From Nocardioides pinisoli (GTDB lineage: Bacteria > Actinomycetota > Actinomycetes > Propionibacteriales > Nocardioidaceae), in the NCBI RefSeq assembly GCF_024199985.1, contig NZ_JANARS010000004.1, positions 407,224-471,223 on the forward strand: a stretch of DNA of 64,000 nt, in the 5' to 3' direction. A program made the translations under genes and the position numbers. Below are positions 36,414 through 44,983 of this stretch, one piece after another. The notes beneath the pieces are model-generated. The model searched no databases and was not told the origin of the DNA. It was given only the letters and a program-made list of their open reading frames with translations. How positions within the stretch are numbered: position 1 is the first letter of the stretch; every line of letters begins with the position of its first letter.

Positions 36414-36640
36414 CTACTCACCTCATCTGTGTTCTGGCATCCACTCGGACGGCGAGGTGGGCAGTGCTACTACGAGCTGGGCAGACCCCTCTTGAGCCAC
36501 GCCTCGTCACGGTGAACGACGGGTCGCATTCCAGATGAGAGCCACACCCAAGAGCGGGTGGGCAGCCGCGAATGAGAGCGTCCCGCCGATCACCTAGATC
36601 AGAGTCTGGCCAGACACCGATCCTGCGGAAAGTCTCCTAG
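36414..36640 (-). ncRNA. Candidate IS110 bridge RNA region
   Basis: In IS110 elements the non-coding region upstream of the transposase encodes the bridge RNA. Here ~225 gene-free bases lie between the transposase start and the repeat at 36654. I infer the RNA from position and family knowledge; I did not derive a fold. The rest of this gap up to 36736 holds a repeat copy and the next gene's upstream region. Confidence 0.3.
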
Positions 36641-36653
36641 TAGCCGCGTTTAG

Positions 36654-36680
36654 TGCGCGGATCTGCCGATGTGCCTGCAG
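36654..36680 (+). repeat. Partial island repeat
   Basis: GCGCGGATCTGCCGATGTGC; it flanks the 5' side of the IS110 element whose other side touches the tandem array. Confidence 0.5.
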
Positions 36681-36736
36681 ACCTTAAGGTCAGAAAGTTG
36701 ACTCCTGTTGCACCGGACTCGACCTAGTCTGGACGG

Positions 36737-37261
36737 GTGAGTGCTTCTGGCTGGTTCTCGTACGACCACGTGGGCGCCGCCCCGGAGCCAGAGTCGCCTC
36801 CTACTCCCGAGCAACTAGAAGCGGCCGCAGCCCAGAGGTCCGTACCTTCGTCCGGCGTGCGCCGGGTGACTGAAGACATCAGTGACGACGACCTCTATCA
36901 AGCGCTCATCGAGTTTCTTGGGAACTTCGGAGTAGCCAGGGAGATCGTCACTGGGGTGATCCGCCTCGACATCGCCGACGACATGTATCCCACCGGTCGC
37001 GAAGCAGGCCTGCCGCTGATCGTTCACCTCAGCCGAGCTCAGCTTCGCCGACTGGCGTGGGCTGAGGACGACATCTTCGATGACACAGACCTTGCGGTGG
37101 CGCCCCACACGACGCGTCACGTCGAGGTCGGATTCCACACGCTGACATTCATGCTGGCAGAGACCTTCGAGTCTGGGGTGGGCCGCAGGGCGGGCGTGCA
37201 GCCCGGCGATCTTGTGTACGACGAGTCAGCGAACCGCCTGCGATACCGCGCACGCTCCTGA
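36737..37261 (+). CDS. Hypothetical protein
   Basis: 174 residues from GTG 36737 with no strong ribosome site. A low-complexity Pro/Glu/Ala leader (about 12-35) is followed by a folded part: ISDDDLYQALIEFLGNFG, LPLIVHLSRAQLRRLAW, VEVGFHTLTFMLAETFESG, and a C-terminal QPGDLVYDESANRLRYRARS. No family was recognised and there are no membrane segments. It is a single-gene module bounded by repeat copies at 36654 and 37291. Confidence 0.6.
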   Translation: MSASGWFSYDHVGAAPEPESPPTPEQLEAAAAQRSVPSSGVRRVTEDISDDDLYQALIEFLGNFGVAREIVTGVIRLDIADDMYPTGREAGLPLIVHLSRAQLRRLAWAEDDIFDDTDLAVAPHTTRHVEVGFHTLTFMLAETFESGVGRRAGVQPGDLVYDESANRLRYRARS

Positions 37262-37290
37262 CCGGGCGGCTGGCAAGGCTCAGGCAGCGC

Positions 37291-37320
37291 CCGTGACCGC
37301 TCATGCCGAGATCCGGGTAG
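37291..37320 (+). repeat. Degenerate island repeat fragment
   Basis: GTGACCGCTCATGCCGAGATCCGGG. The block GACCGCTCATGCCG is identical to the right half of the copy at 32327. Confidence 0.45.
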
Positions 37321-37403
37321 TGCCCCACAAGCCATCCTCCGCGACAGCGCCCCCAGATCGTGTCATCTGGTTGCCCAGGTCCCGGCAGTGCTTCCTCCGC
37401 GAG

Positions 37404-38255
37404 TCAGTCGCTCTCCGCGTATAGGTCGGTCAGGAGCCGGTGGCCGAAACACTCGAAGTCCTCGTCGCCGACTCCGTAGGCCCATACGGCTGTGCCTACC
37501 GCTTCACCGACCAGGGCTCGGCGCCACTCCCCCGGTTCGCGCGGGTCACTGCCGTACCCCTCGATGAACGCGGCCTCCAGCTTGGGATCGCGCGCGAAGT
37601 CCTGACGTGCAAGCCGGACAAAGTCCTCGATCGGCGGGCGCAGGTCGGCGCGTCCGAAGTCGATGATCCTGACGACGCCGTCGTCGATCAACCAGTTGCG
37701 CGGCTGCCAGTCACCGTGCGTAGGTACGACGCGGGCGCCGCCTCTTGGCCAGGTCGACACCTCGGCGCGCACGCGGCCCTCGATGTTGCTGTCGATTCGG
37801 TGCGGTAGCGCGAGGTGTCGCTCAACGCGTGCGCGGAACCTGTCGTTCCACTCCTCGTCGAGGATCGAGAGTTGGTTGTGGAAGGTGACGAGTAGCGAGC
37901 CCGCTTGCCGATAGGTCTCCGCGTCATCCTGAGCGCTGGTTCCTTCTACCAAGCTGCCCGGAAGGTAGTGAGTGACCAGCATTTTGGCGGCCTGGTCGCC
38001 GAACAAGAGAAGAGGAGCGTGCCCGGTGCTGACCCAAGGATGCAGCCACTCCCGGTGCGCGCGGATCTCCCGGGAGATGTGGCCGTCCGTGACGCCGCCA
38101 GCCTTCAGGATGAGGCGGCCCTGGTCGCTGACTAGCTCAAGCACCTTCGTTTCGACCAGTCCCCAACTGAGATCGGCGAGCGCCTTTGCGTCGGGTATCC
38201 ATCGCGCGAGCTGTTGGCGCTGCTCGGGTCTCAACCGGCTCAGGTCATCGGTCAC
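37404..38255 (-). CDS. Phosphotransferase (APH-like kinase)
   Basis: 283 residues. The catalytic block VVPTHGDWQPRNWLIDDGVV (H-G-D-x2-P-x-N) and RIIDFGRADLRPPIEDFVRL (the metal-binding D-F-G-R) are intact. N-lobe: LELVSDQGRLILKAGG contains the probable ATP Lys. The domain order and length fit the aminoglycoside phosphotransferase (APH) family. It differs strongly from the kinase at 32449, so it is not a duplicate. The substrate is unknown. It is a stand-alone module on the minus strand. Confidence 0.88.
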   Translation of the reverse strand: MTDDLSRLRPEQRQQLARWIPDAKALADLSWGLVETKVLELVSDQGRLILKAGGVTDGHISREIRAHREWLHPWVSTGHAPLLLFGDQAAKMLVTHYLPGSLVEGTSAQDDAETYRQAGSLLVTFHNQLSILDEEWNDRFRARVERHLALPHRIDSNIEGRVRAEVSTWPRGGARVVPTHGDWQPRNWLIDDGVVRIIDFGRADLRPPIEDFVRLARQDFARDPKLEAAFIEGYGSDPREPGEWRRALVGEAVGTAVWAYGVGDEDFECFGHRLLTDLYAESD

Positions 38256-38304
38256 GAGGAGCGATTCTAGATTGGGCGTACGCGCCCATAGCGTGCGCTG
38301 CGAT

Positions 38305-38330
38305 TGTCCGGATCTGTTCGTTGAGGGCGG
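38305..38330 (+). repeat. Partial island repeat left of the second IS110
   Basis: GTCCGGATCTGTTCGTTGAGGGCGGG; the GTTGAGGGCGG block also occurs in the copy at 43573. Confidence 0.5.
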
Positions 38331-38587
38331 GAACGTTCCCCGAATCTAATGGCTTCTGCCGGTCTGTTTCGGCAGGCTGGTTCCGGTAGCGGCCGGCGGG
38401 TCAGCACTCTCCGAATCTGATCGCTTGCAGGTCTCGCGGCAGACCGTGCGCCCGTTGGTCGTGAGCAGGCGAAACCGCTGCTGGGATGTCGTGCCCGTCG
38501 CCGATGGTGAGCACTTGGACCATTAGATCGCTGGCTGTCCTCCTCCGCGCTGCTGACCATGGGTGAGGCGAGTAGGAAGGCGAGGCG
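38331..38587 (+). ncRNA. Candidate IS110 bridge RNA region (second element)
   Basis: There are 257 gene-free bases upstream of the second IS110 transposase. Two clean hairpins are visible: CTGCCG (38356-38361) with CGGCAG (38370-38375), and GGTCT (38430-38434) with AGACC (38441-38445). Stem-loops with open loops in the left end of IS110 elements are where the target- and donor-binding loops of the bridge RNA lie. The assignment is by position and family knowledge. Confidence 0.35.
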
Positions 38588-39825
38588 ATGCTCTTCATCG
38601 GAGATGACTGGGCCGAGGATCACCACGACGTCGAGCTGGTCGACGACGACGGGCAGGTGTTGGCCCGTAGACGGTTGCCCGAGGGGATCGGGGGCATCGC
38701 CGGGCTGCATGCGCTGATCGCCGATCATCTGCCCGAGGACTGGATCGAGCTGGAACCCGAACAGGTGCAGGGGCTGGTCAAGGTCGGCATCGAGACCGAC
38801 CGAGGAACTTGGGTGGCGGCCTTGGTCGCGGCCGGTTACGAGGTCTTCGCGATCAACCCGCTGTCGGTGGCCCGGTACCGAGAACGCCACTCCACCTCGG
38901 GTGCCAAGTCTGATGCCGGCGACGCGCACGTGCTGGCCGAGATCGTCCGCGTCGACCGGCCACATCACCGGCCGCTGGCCGGCGACTCCCAGGAGGCCGA
39001 GGCGATCAAGCTCGTCGCCCGCACCCACCAGAGCCTGATCTGGGAACGCAGCCGACACGTGCTGCGGCTGCGTGCGGCGTTGCGGGACTTCTTCCCCGCT
39101 GCGCTGGAGGCGTTCCCTGACCTCGATGCCCCCGACGCGCTCGAACTGCTGGCGGCAGCGCCCGATCCTGCCCGGGCGGGTCGGCTGAACCGCCGCCGGA
39201 TCATCGCCGCGCTCAAGAGAGCGAATCGGCGCAACATCGAGGCCAGAGCCACCGAGCTTGTGCAGGTCTTCGGTGCCGAGCAGCTGCGCCGCTCAGAGCC
39301 GGTCGAGGCGGCCTACGCCGCGATCGTGGCCAGCCAGGCCACCATCATCGCGACACTGAACACCCAGATCGAGCAGATGGCGGCGGTGGTGGAGGCGCAT
39401 TTTGGCCAGCACCCGGACGCTGAGATCTACACCAGCCAACCCGGCATTGGTGTGGTCCTCGCGCCCGGGTGCTCGGCGAGTTCGGCGACGATCCGCACCG
39501 CTACACCGACGCCAAGGCCCGCAAGAACTACGCCGGCACCTCACCGATCACCCGAGCATCGGGCAAGAAGGAGATCGTCCTGGCCCGCTACGCCCGCAAC
39601 CGACGGCTCGGCGACGCCGCGCAGCAGTGGGCGTTCTGCTCGCTGCGCGGATCACCCGGCGCCCGCGCCTACTACCAACAGCTCCGCGCCAAGAACGTCG
39701 GCCACCAAGCCGCCCTGCGCCAGCTCGCCAACCGACTCGTCGGAATCCTCCACGGCTGCCTCAAGACCCACACCCCCTACGACGAAACGACCGCCTGGAG
39801 CCACCACCTCAGCAACGCTGCTTGA
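38588..39825 (+). pseudogene. IS110 family transposase broken by a one-base deletion
   Basis: From ATG 38588 the frame gives a good DEDD domain (LFIGDDWAEDHHDVELVDDD, SGAKSDAGDAHVLAEIVRVD). At ~39460 it reads IGVVLAPGC and then turns to nonsense. The next frame continues with VLGEFGDDPHRYTDAKARKN and SPITRASGKKEIVLARYARN up to TGA 39823-39825. The expected phrase GVVLGARVLGEF is restored if one G is added in CTCGCGCCC (39458-39466). So a single-base deletion separates the DEDD domain from the Ser-containing domain. A sequencing error would look the same. Confidence 0.88.
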
Positions 39826-39840
39826 CACCCGTAAAACCTG

Positions 39841-39865
39841 GGATGTCTGCCGCGATGAGTGCGAG
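39841..39865 (+). repeat. Partial island repeat right of the second IS110
   Basis: GGATGTCTGCCGCGATGAGTG: it looks like a shortened GGATCTGCCGCG...GATGAGCG. Confidence 0.45.
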
Positions 39866-39898
39866 GCTCTCGTAGGAGAGTCGCACTAGCCTGAGTAG

Positions 39899-40180
39899 GT
39901 GTCCGAGAAGGCAGCGCGTCGACAAGCACGCCAACAAGTGGCCGCCTATCACGAGGCAGAGCTCGGAGAACTCGTCGCACACGTCGCCGGCGCGATCGAT
40001 CAATTTCGCGACGGTGATCTCGACCTATTCGATATGGACCGTGTGCTGTTCCAGTACTCCCGTGCAGCGAAAGAGCTCTGGAATTACTGCAACCCGGGCA
40101 ACCTCGAGGTGGCCGCACGGTACATACGGGAGGACCCGGCGATCGACTGGTGGGAGCGCGGAGCCTTCAGGGAGCGGTGA
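39899..40180 (+). CDS. Small hypothetical protein (actinobacterial family with ...AAKELW... motif)
   Basis: 93 residues from GTG 39899. It is highly helical and charged: [20 protein letters not shown], then [20 protein letters not shown], ending [16 protein letters not shown] recall many small proteins with this beginning and the AAxELW / DWWExG end in actinomycete accessory regions; none has a known function to my knowledge. No membrane segment. The gap that follows (40181-40440) holds only a weak repeat-like block near 40240 and the LuxR gene's upstream region. Confidence 0.65.
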   Translation: MSEKAARRQARQQVAAYHEAELGELVAHVAGAIDQFRDGDLDLFDMDRVLFQYSRAAKELWNYCNPGNLEVAARYIREDPAIDWWERGAFRER

Positions 40181-40440
40181 CCCGCCCTGCGTCTTTCCGC
40201 CGCGTACCGTCCGGGGCGCGACATTGCGCCGCCTGTCGCGGACATCCGTATCGGCCGAGTTGCGGGCCTCCCTGCCGCTTCGAGTGCGGGCGGTCAAGAA
40301 GTCTCGGGCATGTAGGCGTCCAACGGGCGAGCAAGGTTCACGAAGCGCATGTCGGCCCAGCCCCGCTCCGACCGCGCTGGCGGGAGTGGCAACTGTGGCG
40401 ACCGTGGTGCCGGGACGGTCGGTGCCGTCACACTGTGACC

Positions 40441-41457
40441 GTGACGTCGCTTCCCGGACTGGTCATCGCCCTTGTGGCGGGCGCCGGCGCGGGCTGGGTC
40501 CTGAAACGTTCGTCGGCGCGGACGCGGCCGGGATGGGTGGTATGGCGCCGGTACCTCATAGCATCGGCCGTCCTGGTCGCCTCCTACCCGCTCGTGTGGG
40601 GGTGGGCGACGCTCGCGTCGTCATGGATGCCCCATAGCCGTGTTGCGTGGGCGGCGGCCGTCCTGGCCGTCACAGCCCACCTGCCGGTCCTGGCGACCTT
40701 CACCGCGCTGCCGCTGCTGGCGGTGCGCTACCTAGGCGGCACGTCCTCGCGATGGCCAGTGGTGGCTGTGCTGGTGCTGGGATGCAGTGCCGCACTCACC
40801 ATGATGCTGTTCTTCGACGACTTCGCCCCTCTGAGAGCGTCCGCACTGATCCCTTCCTCGACAGGAACGACAGTCGGCATGTCCATCAATGCGCTCTTCC
40901 TGGCGACAGTGCTGCTCGGTCCGGTGTGGGCGCTGGTGGCGGCGTGGCGCGCGGAGGACGCCGCGGCACGTCGACTCGCGCTTGTTGCCGCGTCCTCACT
41001 GGCAGGGACCCTCCTGGTCATCGCGTGCGGCGCAATCGCCGCTGCGCCCGGGCTGACCTTGCGTGCCTGGTCTGCGGTGCTGGTGGTCGTCGGCATGGAC
41101 ATCGCATTGGCGATCGCAGGGTGGGGCAGCACGAAGGCCCTCACCGAGCACCTAGGCAACGACGCCCACGAGCCTGCTGCGATGCGGGAGCCACCGCCCG
41201 AGGCACACGAGGCCTACAAGGCGTCCGGAGGCACCGCACACCTCACCCAGCGCGAGGTCGAGGTGCTGGGCCTGCTCGCCGAGGGCCTCTCCAACGCCGG
41301 CATCGCCGCACGTCTCGTCCTCTCCGAACGCACGGTCGACGCACACCTCCGCTCGGTGTTCGCCAAGCTCGACCTGCCCGGGGGGCCCGACTACAACCGC
41401 CGGGTGCATGCCGCCGCCGCCATGTGGTCTCAGGACCGGCCCGTCGAAACGGGTTAG
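40441..41457 (+). CDS. Membrane-bound LuxR-type transcriptional regulator
   Basis: 338 residues from GTG 40441; GTG 40435 is an alternative, and the longer open frame to 40150 reads like non-coding sequence. The first ~230 residues carry seven hydrophobic helices (for example [53 protein letters not shown]). A C-terminal LuxR/GerE HTH follows: [40 protein letters not shown]. It has no receiver domain or kinase, so signal input is probably through the membrane part. The next small membrane protein is 82 bases downstream and may be a partner. Confidence 0.85.
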   Translation: MTSLPGLVIALVAGAGAGWVLKRSSARTRPGWVVWRRYLIASAVLVASYPLVWGWATLASSWMPHSRVAWAAAVLAVTAHLPVLATFTALPLLAVRYLGGTSSRWPVVAVLVLGCSAALTMMLFFDDFAPLRASALIPSSTGTTVGMSINALFLATVLLGPVWALVAAWRAEDAAARRLALVAASSLAGTLLVIACGAIAAAPGLTLRAWSAVLVVVGMDIALAIAGWGSTKALTEHLGNDAHEPAAMREPPPEAHEAYKASGGTAHLTQREVEVLGLLAEGLSNAGIAARLVLSERTVDAHLRSVFAKLDLPGGPDYNRRVHAAAAMWSQDRPVETG

Positions 41458-41539
41458 GCGAAAGGGCCGATGCGGACCTGACGGGCCGGCTCCTACGGTT
41501 CGACGACCTCTGACGTCGTGGCCAGCAAGGGAGACAGTC

Positions 41540-42004
41540 GTGAAGCAGCACTGGAAGCTTGTCGCACTCGTGTGGGTCCCATTCGTGTCAATCTTCGCGT
41601 TCGCTGCACCCCCGCTGGTCGAACGTGTCGGCGACAGCCATCCCCACATCGCCTTCCACATCGTCGCGGCTGGCCTGCTCGGGTGGGCGACGCTCGTGGC
41701 ACTGCGACTGCGTAGGACGACGTCACCAGATGCCCGGGCAGCCCGCCTCCTGCTCGGCGCCCTGCTCGTGTCGATCCCGGCTGCGGTCCTCGGCAACCTC
41801 ACCGAGCTAGTGGCAGCCGTGGGGCGGCTGGCGGACGACAGCTGGGAGAGCCGCAGGACCGAGGACCTCTTCGGCGACGACGGTGGCCTGCACTTCCTGG
41901 CGTCCAACCTGACGATCCCGGCCTTGATGCTGTCCATGCTGCTCACGCTGGTCGTGGCAACGGCAGCCGCGATCCAGGGGCGGCGACTGGAGTCGGTTCG
42001 CTGA
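41540..42004 (+). CDS. Hypothetical four-helix membrane protein
   Basis: 154 residues from GTG 41540, preceded by AAGGGAGA. Helices: WKLVALVWVPFVSIFAFAAP, HIAFHIVAAGLLGWATLVAL, LLLGALLVSIPAAVLGNLTE, and ALMLSMLLTLVVATAAAIQG. An external acidic loop (WESRRTEDLFGDDGGLHFLA) separates helices 3 and 4. No family was recognised. It follows the membrane LuxR regulator on the same strand, so it may be that regulator's target or sensor partner. Between its stop and the IS256 element (42005-42122) no gene is seen. Confidence 0.6.
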   Translation: MKQHWKLVALVWVPFVSIFAFAAPPLVERVGDSHPHIAFHIVAAGLLGWATLVALRLRRTTSPDARAARLLLGALLVSIPAAVLGNLTELVAAVGRLADDSWESRRTEDLFGDDGGLHFLASNLTIPALMLSMLLTLVVATAAAIQGRRLESVR

Positions 42005-42122
42005 CACGGCGCCCCGCGGTCCGGACCGACGGTGAGGACAGCGACGTTCAGGACTGCCCCGACCAGCGACGCAGCGAACACGATCCTCCCCGCAGTGAGT
42101 TCGCCTCGCGTCCGCAGACCAG

Positions 42123-43548
42123 GAAATCTGGGTTGCGTCCCGTGAGGTGGTGTAGTTCAGGCCGCTGTTCGTCGTGTTGACGATGACGTAGGCGGCCACC
42201 GTGCCACGGTCGGTGAGACCTAGCGATAGAACTCACGGAAGGACCTGAAGCACGATGGCCTTGGACAATGCTGCCCTACTCGAGGTGCTCGAAGCCATGC
42301 AGGCCGCTGGTGTCGAGGACCGTGTCCGCACCGCGGCCCAGACGATCTACCAGGCGTTGATCGACGCCGAGCTGACCGCGGTGATCGGCGCCGGCCCCTG
42401 GGAACGCACCGCGGACCGCACCGCACAACGCAACGGATCACGTCCCCGGACGCTGACCACGACCGCCGGTGACCTGGAGCTGCGGATCCCGAAGCTGCGG
42501 TCCGGGTCGTTCTTCCCCTCGCTGCTCGAGCGCCGGCGTCGGGTCGACCAGGCGCTGTTCGCGGTGATCATGGAGGCCTACCTGCACGGTGTCTCGACCC
42601 GGAAGGTCGACGACCTGGTCAAGGCACTCGGTGCCGACTCGGGGATCAGCAAGTCCGAGGTTTCACGGATCTGCGCGGACCTCGACGAGGAGGTCGGCGC
42701 GTTCCGGGACCGGTCCCTGACCGGGATCGCCTACCCGTACGTGTTCCTCGACGCCACCTACTGCAAGGCCCGGGTGAACCGGCGGGTGGTGTCCCAAGCG
42801 GTGGTGATCGCGACCGGTGTCACCGCCGACGGGCGCCGTGAGGTGCTGGGCTTCGACGTCGGCGACTCCGAGGACGGGGCGTTCTGGACCGCGTTCCTGC
42901 GCTCGCTGAAGGCCCGCGGACTCGGCGGGGTGCAGCTGGTCATCAGCGACGCCCACACCGGCTTGAAGGCCGCGATCGGGTCCGTGTTCCTCGGCGCTGC
43001 GTGGCAGCGGTGCCGGGTGCACTTCATGCGCAACGTCCTCGCCGTCGTCCCGAAAGGGAACCAAGAGATGGTCGCCGCGGCGATCCGCACGATCTTCGCC
43101 CAGCCCGACGCCGACCACGTCACCGATCAGTTCGAGGTCATCGCCGCCATGCTCGGCAAGCAGCTGCCCAAGGTCGAGCAGATGCTCCGCGAGGCCCACG
43201 ACGACCTGCTCGCCTTCGCCGGGTTCCCGGTGCCGCACTGGAAGAAGATCTGGTCGACCAACCCGCTCGAGCGGCTGAACAAGGAAGTCAAGCGCCGCAC
43301 CGACGTCGTCGGCGACTTCCCCAACCCCGCCGCCCTGCTGCGCCTGGCCGGCGCGGTCCTGGTCGAGGCCCACGACGAGTGGCAAGTCAGCGCCGAACGC
43401 CGCTACCTGTCCGAACGGTCCATGGCCCTGGTGGCCAACCGATCCGAGGAGGAGGTGGCCAAGCCCGAACTCATGACGGCATGATCAGAACCACTGACCC
43501 GCACGGTGTCGAGAACTCCACCACTCAGCGGGACGTGACCGGAATCTG
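42123..43548 (+). mobile_element. IS256 family insertion sequence
   Basis: About 1.43 kb with imperfect terminal inverted repeats. The left end (42124-42158) contains TCTGGGTTGCGTCCCG and TGGTGTAGTTC. The right end (43513-43548), read on the other strand, contains TTCCGGTCACGTCCCG and TGGTGGAGTTC. I could not identify a target duplication. The transposase is intact. Confidence 0.85.
42255..43484 (+). CDS. IS256 family (mutator-type) transposase
   Basis: 409 residues, full length. The DDE residues lie in YVFLDATYCKARVNRR, VQLVISDAHTGLKAAI and NPLERLNKEVKRRTDVVGDF (E in LNKEVKRR), and the N-terminal block LTAVIGAGPWERT plus RNGSRPRTLTTTAGDLELRI is typical. The mutator signature around GAAWQRCRVHFMRNVLAVVP is also intact. 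A purine-rich GGAAGGA sits 13-19 bases upstream of the ATG. No disruption, so the element may be mobile. Confidence 0.95.
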   Translation: MALDNAALLEVLEAMQAAGVEDRVRTAAQTIYQALIDAELTAVIGAGPWERTADRTAQRNGSRPRTLTTTAGDLELRIPKLRSGSFFPSLLERRRRVDQALFAVIMEAYLHGVSTRKVDDLVKALGADSGISKSEVSRICADLDEEVGAFRDRSLTGIAYPYVFLDATYCKARVNRRVVSQAVVIATGVTADGRREVLGFDVGDSEDGAFWTAFLRSLKARGLGGVQLVISDAHTGLKAAIGSVFLGAAWQRCRVHFMRNVLAVVPKGNQEMVAAAIRTIFAQPDADHVTDQFEVIAAMLGKQLPKVEQMLREAHDDLLAFAGFPVPHWKKIWSTNPLERLNKEVKRRTDVVGDFPNPAALLRLAGAVLVEAHDEWQVSAERRYLSERSMALVANRSEEEVAKPELMTA

Positions 43549-43572
43549 ACGCTAGCGCCAACATCCGATCAT

Positions 43573-43647
43573 GCCGCGTTGAGGGCGGCTACGCTCGCCC
43601 GGATCTGCCGCGACCCGGGCATGCGCACGTGCCGATGAGCGGACGAC
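43573..43647 (+). repeat. Island repeat, composite copy (34-base unit plus long form)
   Basis: A GCCGCGTTGAGGGCGGCTAC unit as in the tandem array leads into the long form GGATCTGCCGCGACCCGGGC then ATGCGCACGTGCCGATGAGC ending GGACG at 43645. It shows that the tandem unit and the long form share the GGATCTGCCGCG block. The kinase gene starts 31 bases later. Confidence 0.75.
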
Positions 43648-43677
43648 GTGTCCGGACGCTCTCGTAGCCTGTGCCCC

Positions 43678-44145
43678 GTGAGTGAACCAGGATGCCTTGT
43701 CGTTGTTTCCGGCCTCCCCGGCAGCGGCAAGACGACGCAGGCCAAGAGGTTGCAGGCCGAGAGGCGGGGGATCCGGTTCTGCCCAGACGAGTGGATGACC
43801 GCACTAGGGGCGAACCTGTGGGATGACGAACTTCGCGCCCGCGTGGAAGGGCTGCAGTGGGACATGGCCTTCGACGTGCTCCGCGCCGGGGGCACCGCCA
43901 TCATCGAATGGGGAACCTGGGGCCGAGACGAACGCGAACGTCTGAGGGCAGAAGCCACAACGCTAGGCGCGCGCACCGAACTGCTCTTCCTCGACCCCCC
44001 TGCGGATGTGCTGTGGAAGCGCATCGAGGAACGGGGTATGGAGGACCCTCCGATGAAGCACGCGGACGTCGTAGCGATGCACGAGTTCATGCAGAGCCAG
44101 CGTCCCGACGAAGCGGAGCGCAGCGCCTTCGACGAGGTCCTGTAG
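43678..44145 (+). CDS. P-loop kinase (AAA_33 / zeta-toxin-like fold)
   Basis: 155 residues from GTG 43678. Walker A GLPGSGKTTQAKRL starts at residue 12. FCPDEWMTALGANLWDD has the acidic residue expected in AAA_33 small-molecule kinases, AIIEWGTWGRDERERL the middle block, and LLFLDPPADVLWKRIEERGM the lid region with Arg residues. Length fits stand-alone members acting on nucleotides, sugars or antibiotics. There is no antitoxin next to it, so a toxin role is not supported. It is framed by repeat copies at 43573 and 44185. Confidence 0.85.
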   Translation: MSEPGCLVVVSGLPGSGKTTQAKRLQAERRGIRFCPDEWMTALGANLWDDELRARVEGLQWDMAFDVLRAGGTAIIEWGTWGRDERERLRAEATTLGARTELLFLDPPADVLWKRIEERGMEDPPMKHADVVAMHEFMQSQRPDEAERSAFDEVL

Positions 44146-44184
44146 TCATCTCGCCCCACGCGCTCTCGTCCTGACCACAAGCGT

Positions 44185-44230
44185 CCGGATCTGCCCCGGA
44201 GATGTGCGCGGATCTGTCGATGAGCGGACG
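44185..44230 (+). repeat. Island repeat copy
   Basis: GTCCGGATCTGCCCCGGAGA then TGCGCGGATCTGTCGATGAG and CGGACG. It contains two GGATCTG blocks, i.e. a compressed double copy. Confidence 0.65.
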
Positions 44231-44298
44231 TGGTGGCCCACCGGTCTCGGGCGTGGTCCTCGTGTGGATCAGAACGTCCGAGGGCAGCCGTGGAGGCT

Positions 44299-44832
44299 AT
44301 GTTCCTCAGCGTGAGTTGGTTCGAGATGGGGCCGGCCGCCGCGACACGAGATCTGTGGGTGGGGTTAGCGGGGCCGACAGCGCCCGAGTACGGCGTTTGG
44401 AAGACGCCGGGGGGAGAGCCGGTTCATGAGTTGCTCGCCACGGAAGGGCCGCCGGGAGTTCGGGACGTCGAGTGGTACTTCATGCCACTCCCGGGCCATT
44501 CCGGCAAGCGCCTGGTTGACGCGGTGTGGCAGTACGGGGATGGGCTGAAGGTGTACAGCGAACGCATGTGTGCGGTGCTTGAGTCGTGCGGCGCTCGTCT
44601 GCAGACCTGGCCAGCCGACGTTCGTCTCAGGAACGGATCCCCCGTCGAGGGGTATCTCTCGGTACTGGAAGAGGTCGATGCTCCCGGCCCGGTGCACAGC
44701 CTGCGCCGAGGGAGACGCACGGGCCGAGTGATCATCAGCGGAGAGGTTCGGGAAGCATTGCTCGATGCCGGCATGACCGGCCTGGAGACTCTGGAGGCCG
44801 ACTCTGCCTTCCCTCGTGATGGCGGCTCCTAA
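44299..44832 (+). CDS. Hypothetical protein, possibly immunity-protein-like
   Basis: 177 residues from ATG 44299, with GGAGG four bases upstream; the open frame extends to 44230 but runs into a repeat. Visible blocks: LWVGLAGPTAPEYGVWKTPG, VEWYFMPLPGHSGKRLVDAV, and a C-terminal RRGRRTGRVIISGEVREALL with DAGMTGLETLEADSAFP. The C-terminal part resembles the end of DUF1629/Imm11-like proteins, seen by eye only. No membrane segment. It is a single-gene module between repeat copies at 44185 and 44893. Confidence 0.55.
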   Translation: MFLSVSWFEMGPAAATRDLWVGLAGPTAPEYGVWKTPGGEPVHELLATEGPPGVRDVEWYFMPLPGHSGKRLVDAVWQYGDGLKVYSERMCAVLESCGARLQTWPADVRLRNGSPVEGYLSVLEEVDAPGPVHSLRRGRRTGRVIISGEVREALLDAGMTGLETLEADSAFPRDGGS

Positions 44833-44892
44833 CCCGGGTACTGACTGACCGGAGACCCTTGCCGTGGCACCGGTGCCTCGTGGGGATACAAC

Positions 44893-44935
44893 GTCGGACC
44901 TGCCCGCGATCAGCGCACGGATCTGCCGAGATCCG
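44893..44935 (+). repeat. Island repeat copy
   Basis: GTCGGACCTGCCCGCGATCA then GCGCACGGATCTGCCGAGAT; again two overlapping GGAYCTGCC blocks. CGGATCTGCCGAGATCCG can form a short stem. Confidence 0.6.
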
Positions 44936-44983
44936 TGTGGTCTGCAGCGACGCAGCGGGTGCCTGTTGTGCAATCCTGCCCAG

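Larger units (their letters stand above)
35204..36640 (-). mobile_element. IS110 family insertion sequence, apparently intact
   Basis: It contains one full-length transposase gene. The 3' edge is set by the GCACCC...GGGTGC hairpin (35204-35227) that follows the tandem repeat; the 5' edge lies before the repeat at 36654. IS110 elements lack terminal inverted repeats, so both ends are approximate. Confidence 0.65.
38331..39840 (+). mobile_element. IS110 family insertion sequence, frameshifted
   Basis: Non-coding left end plus a broken transposase gene; a repeat copy lies at each outer edge (38305 and 39841). It is a different IS110 subtype from the element at 35204: the N-terminus starts LFIGDDWAEDHHDVEL. 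Ends are approximate because the family lacks inverted repeats. Confidence 0.65.

Noticed and set aside
41152..42081. Minus-strand frame opposite the membrane protein at 41540, starting FAASLVGAVLNVAVLTV
   Set aside because: The first residues look like a membrane helix and could be a remnant of a gene cut by the IS256, but the rest is antisense to a well-supported gene and no homologous continuation is seen.
43678..44145. Zeta-type toxin
   Set aside because: The P-loop fold is compatible, but there is no adjacent epsilon-like antitoxin and the protein is shorter; a small-molecule kinase is the safer call.
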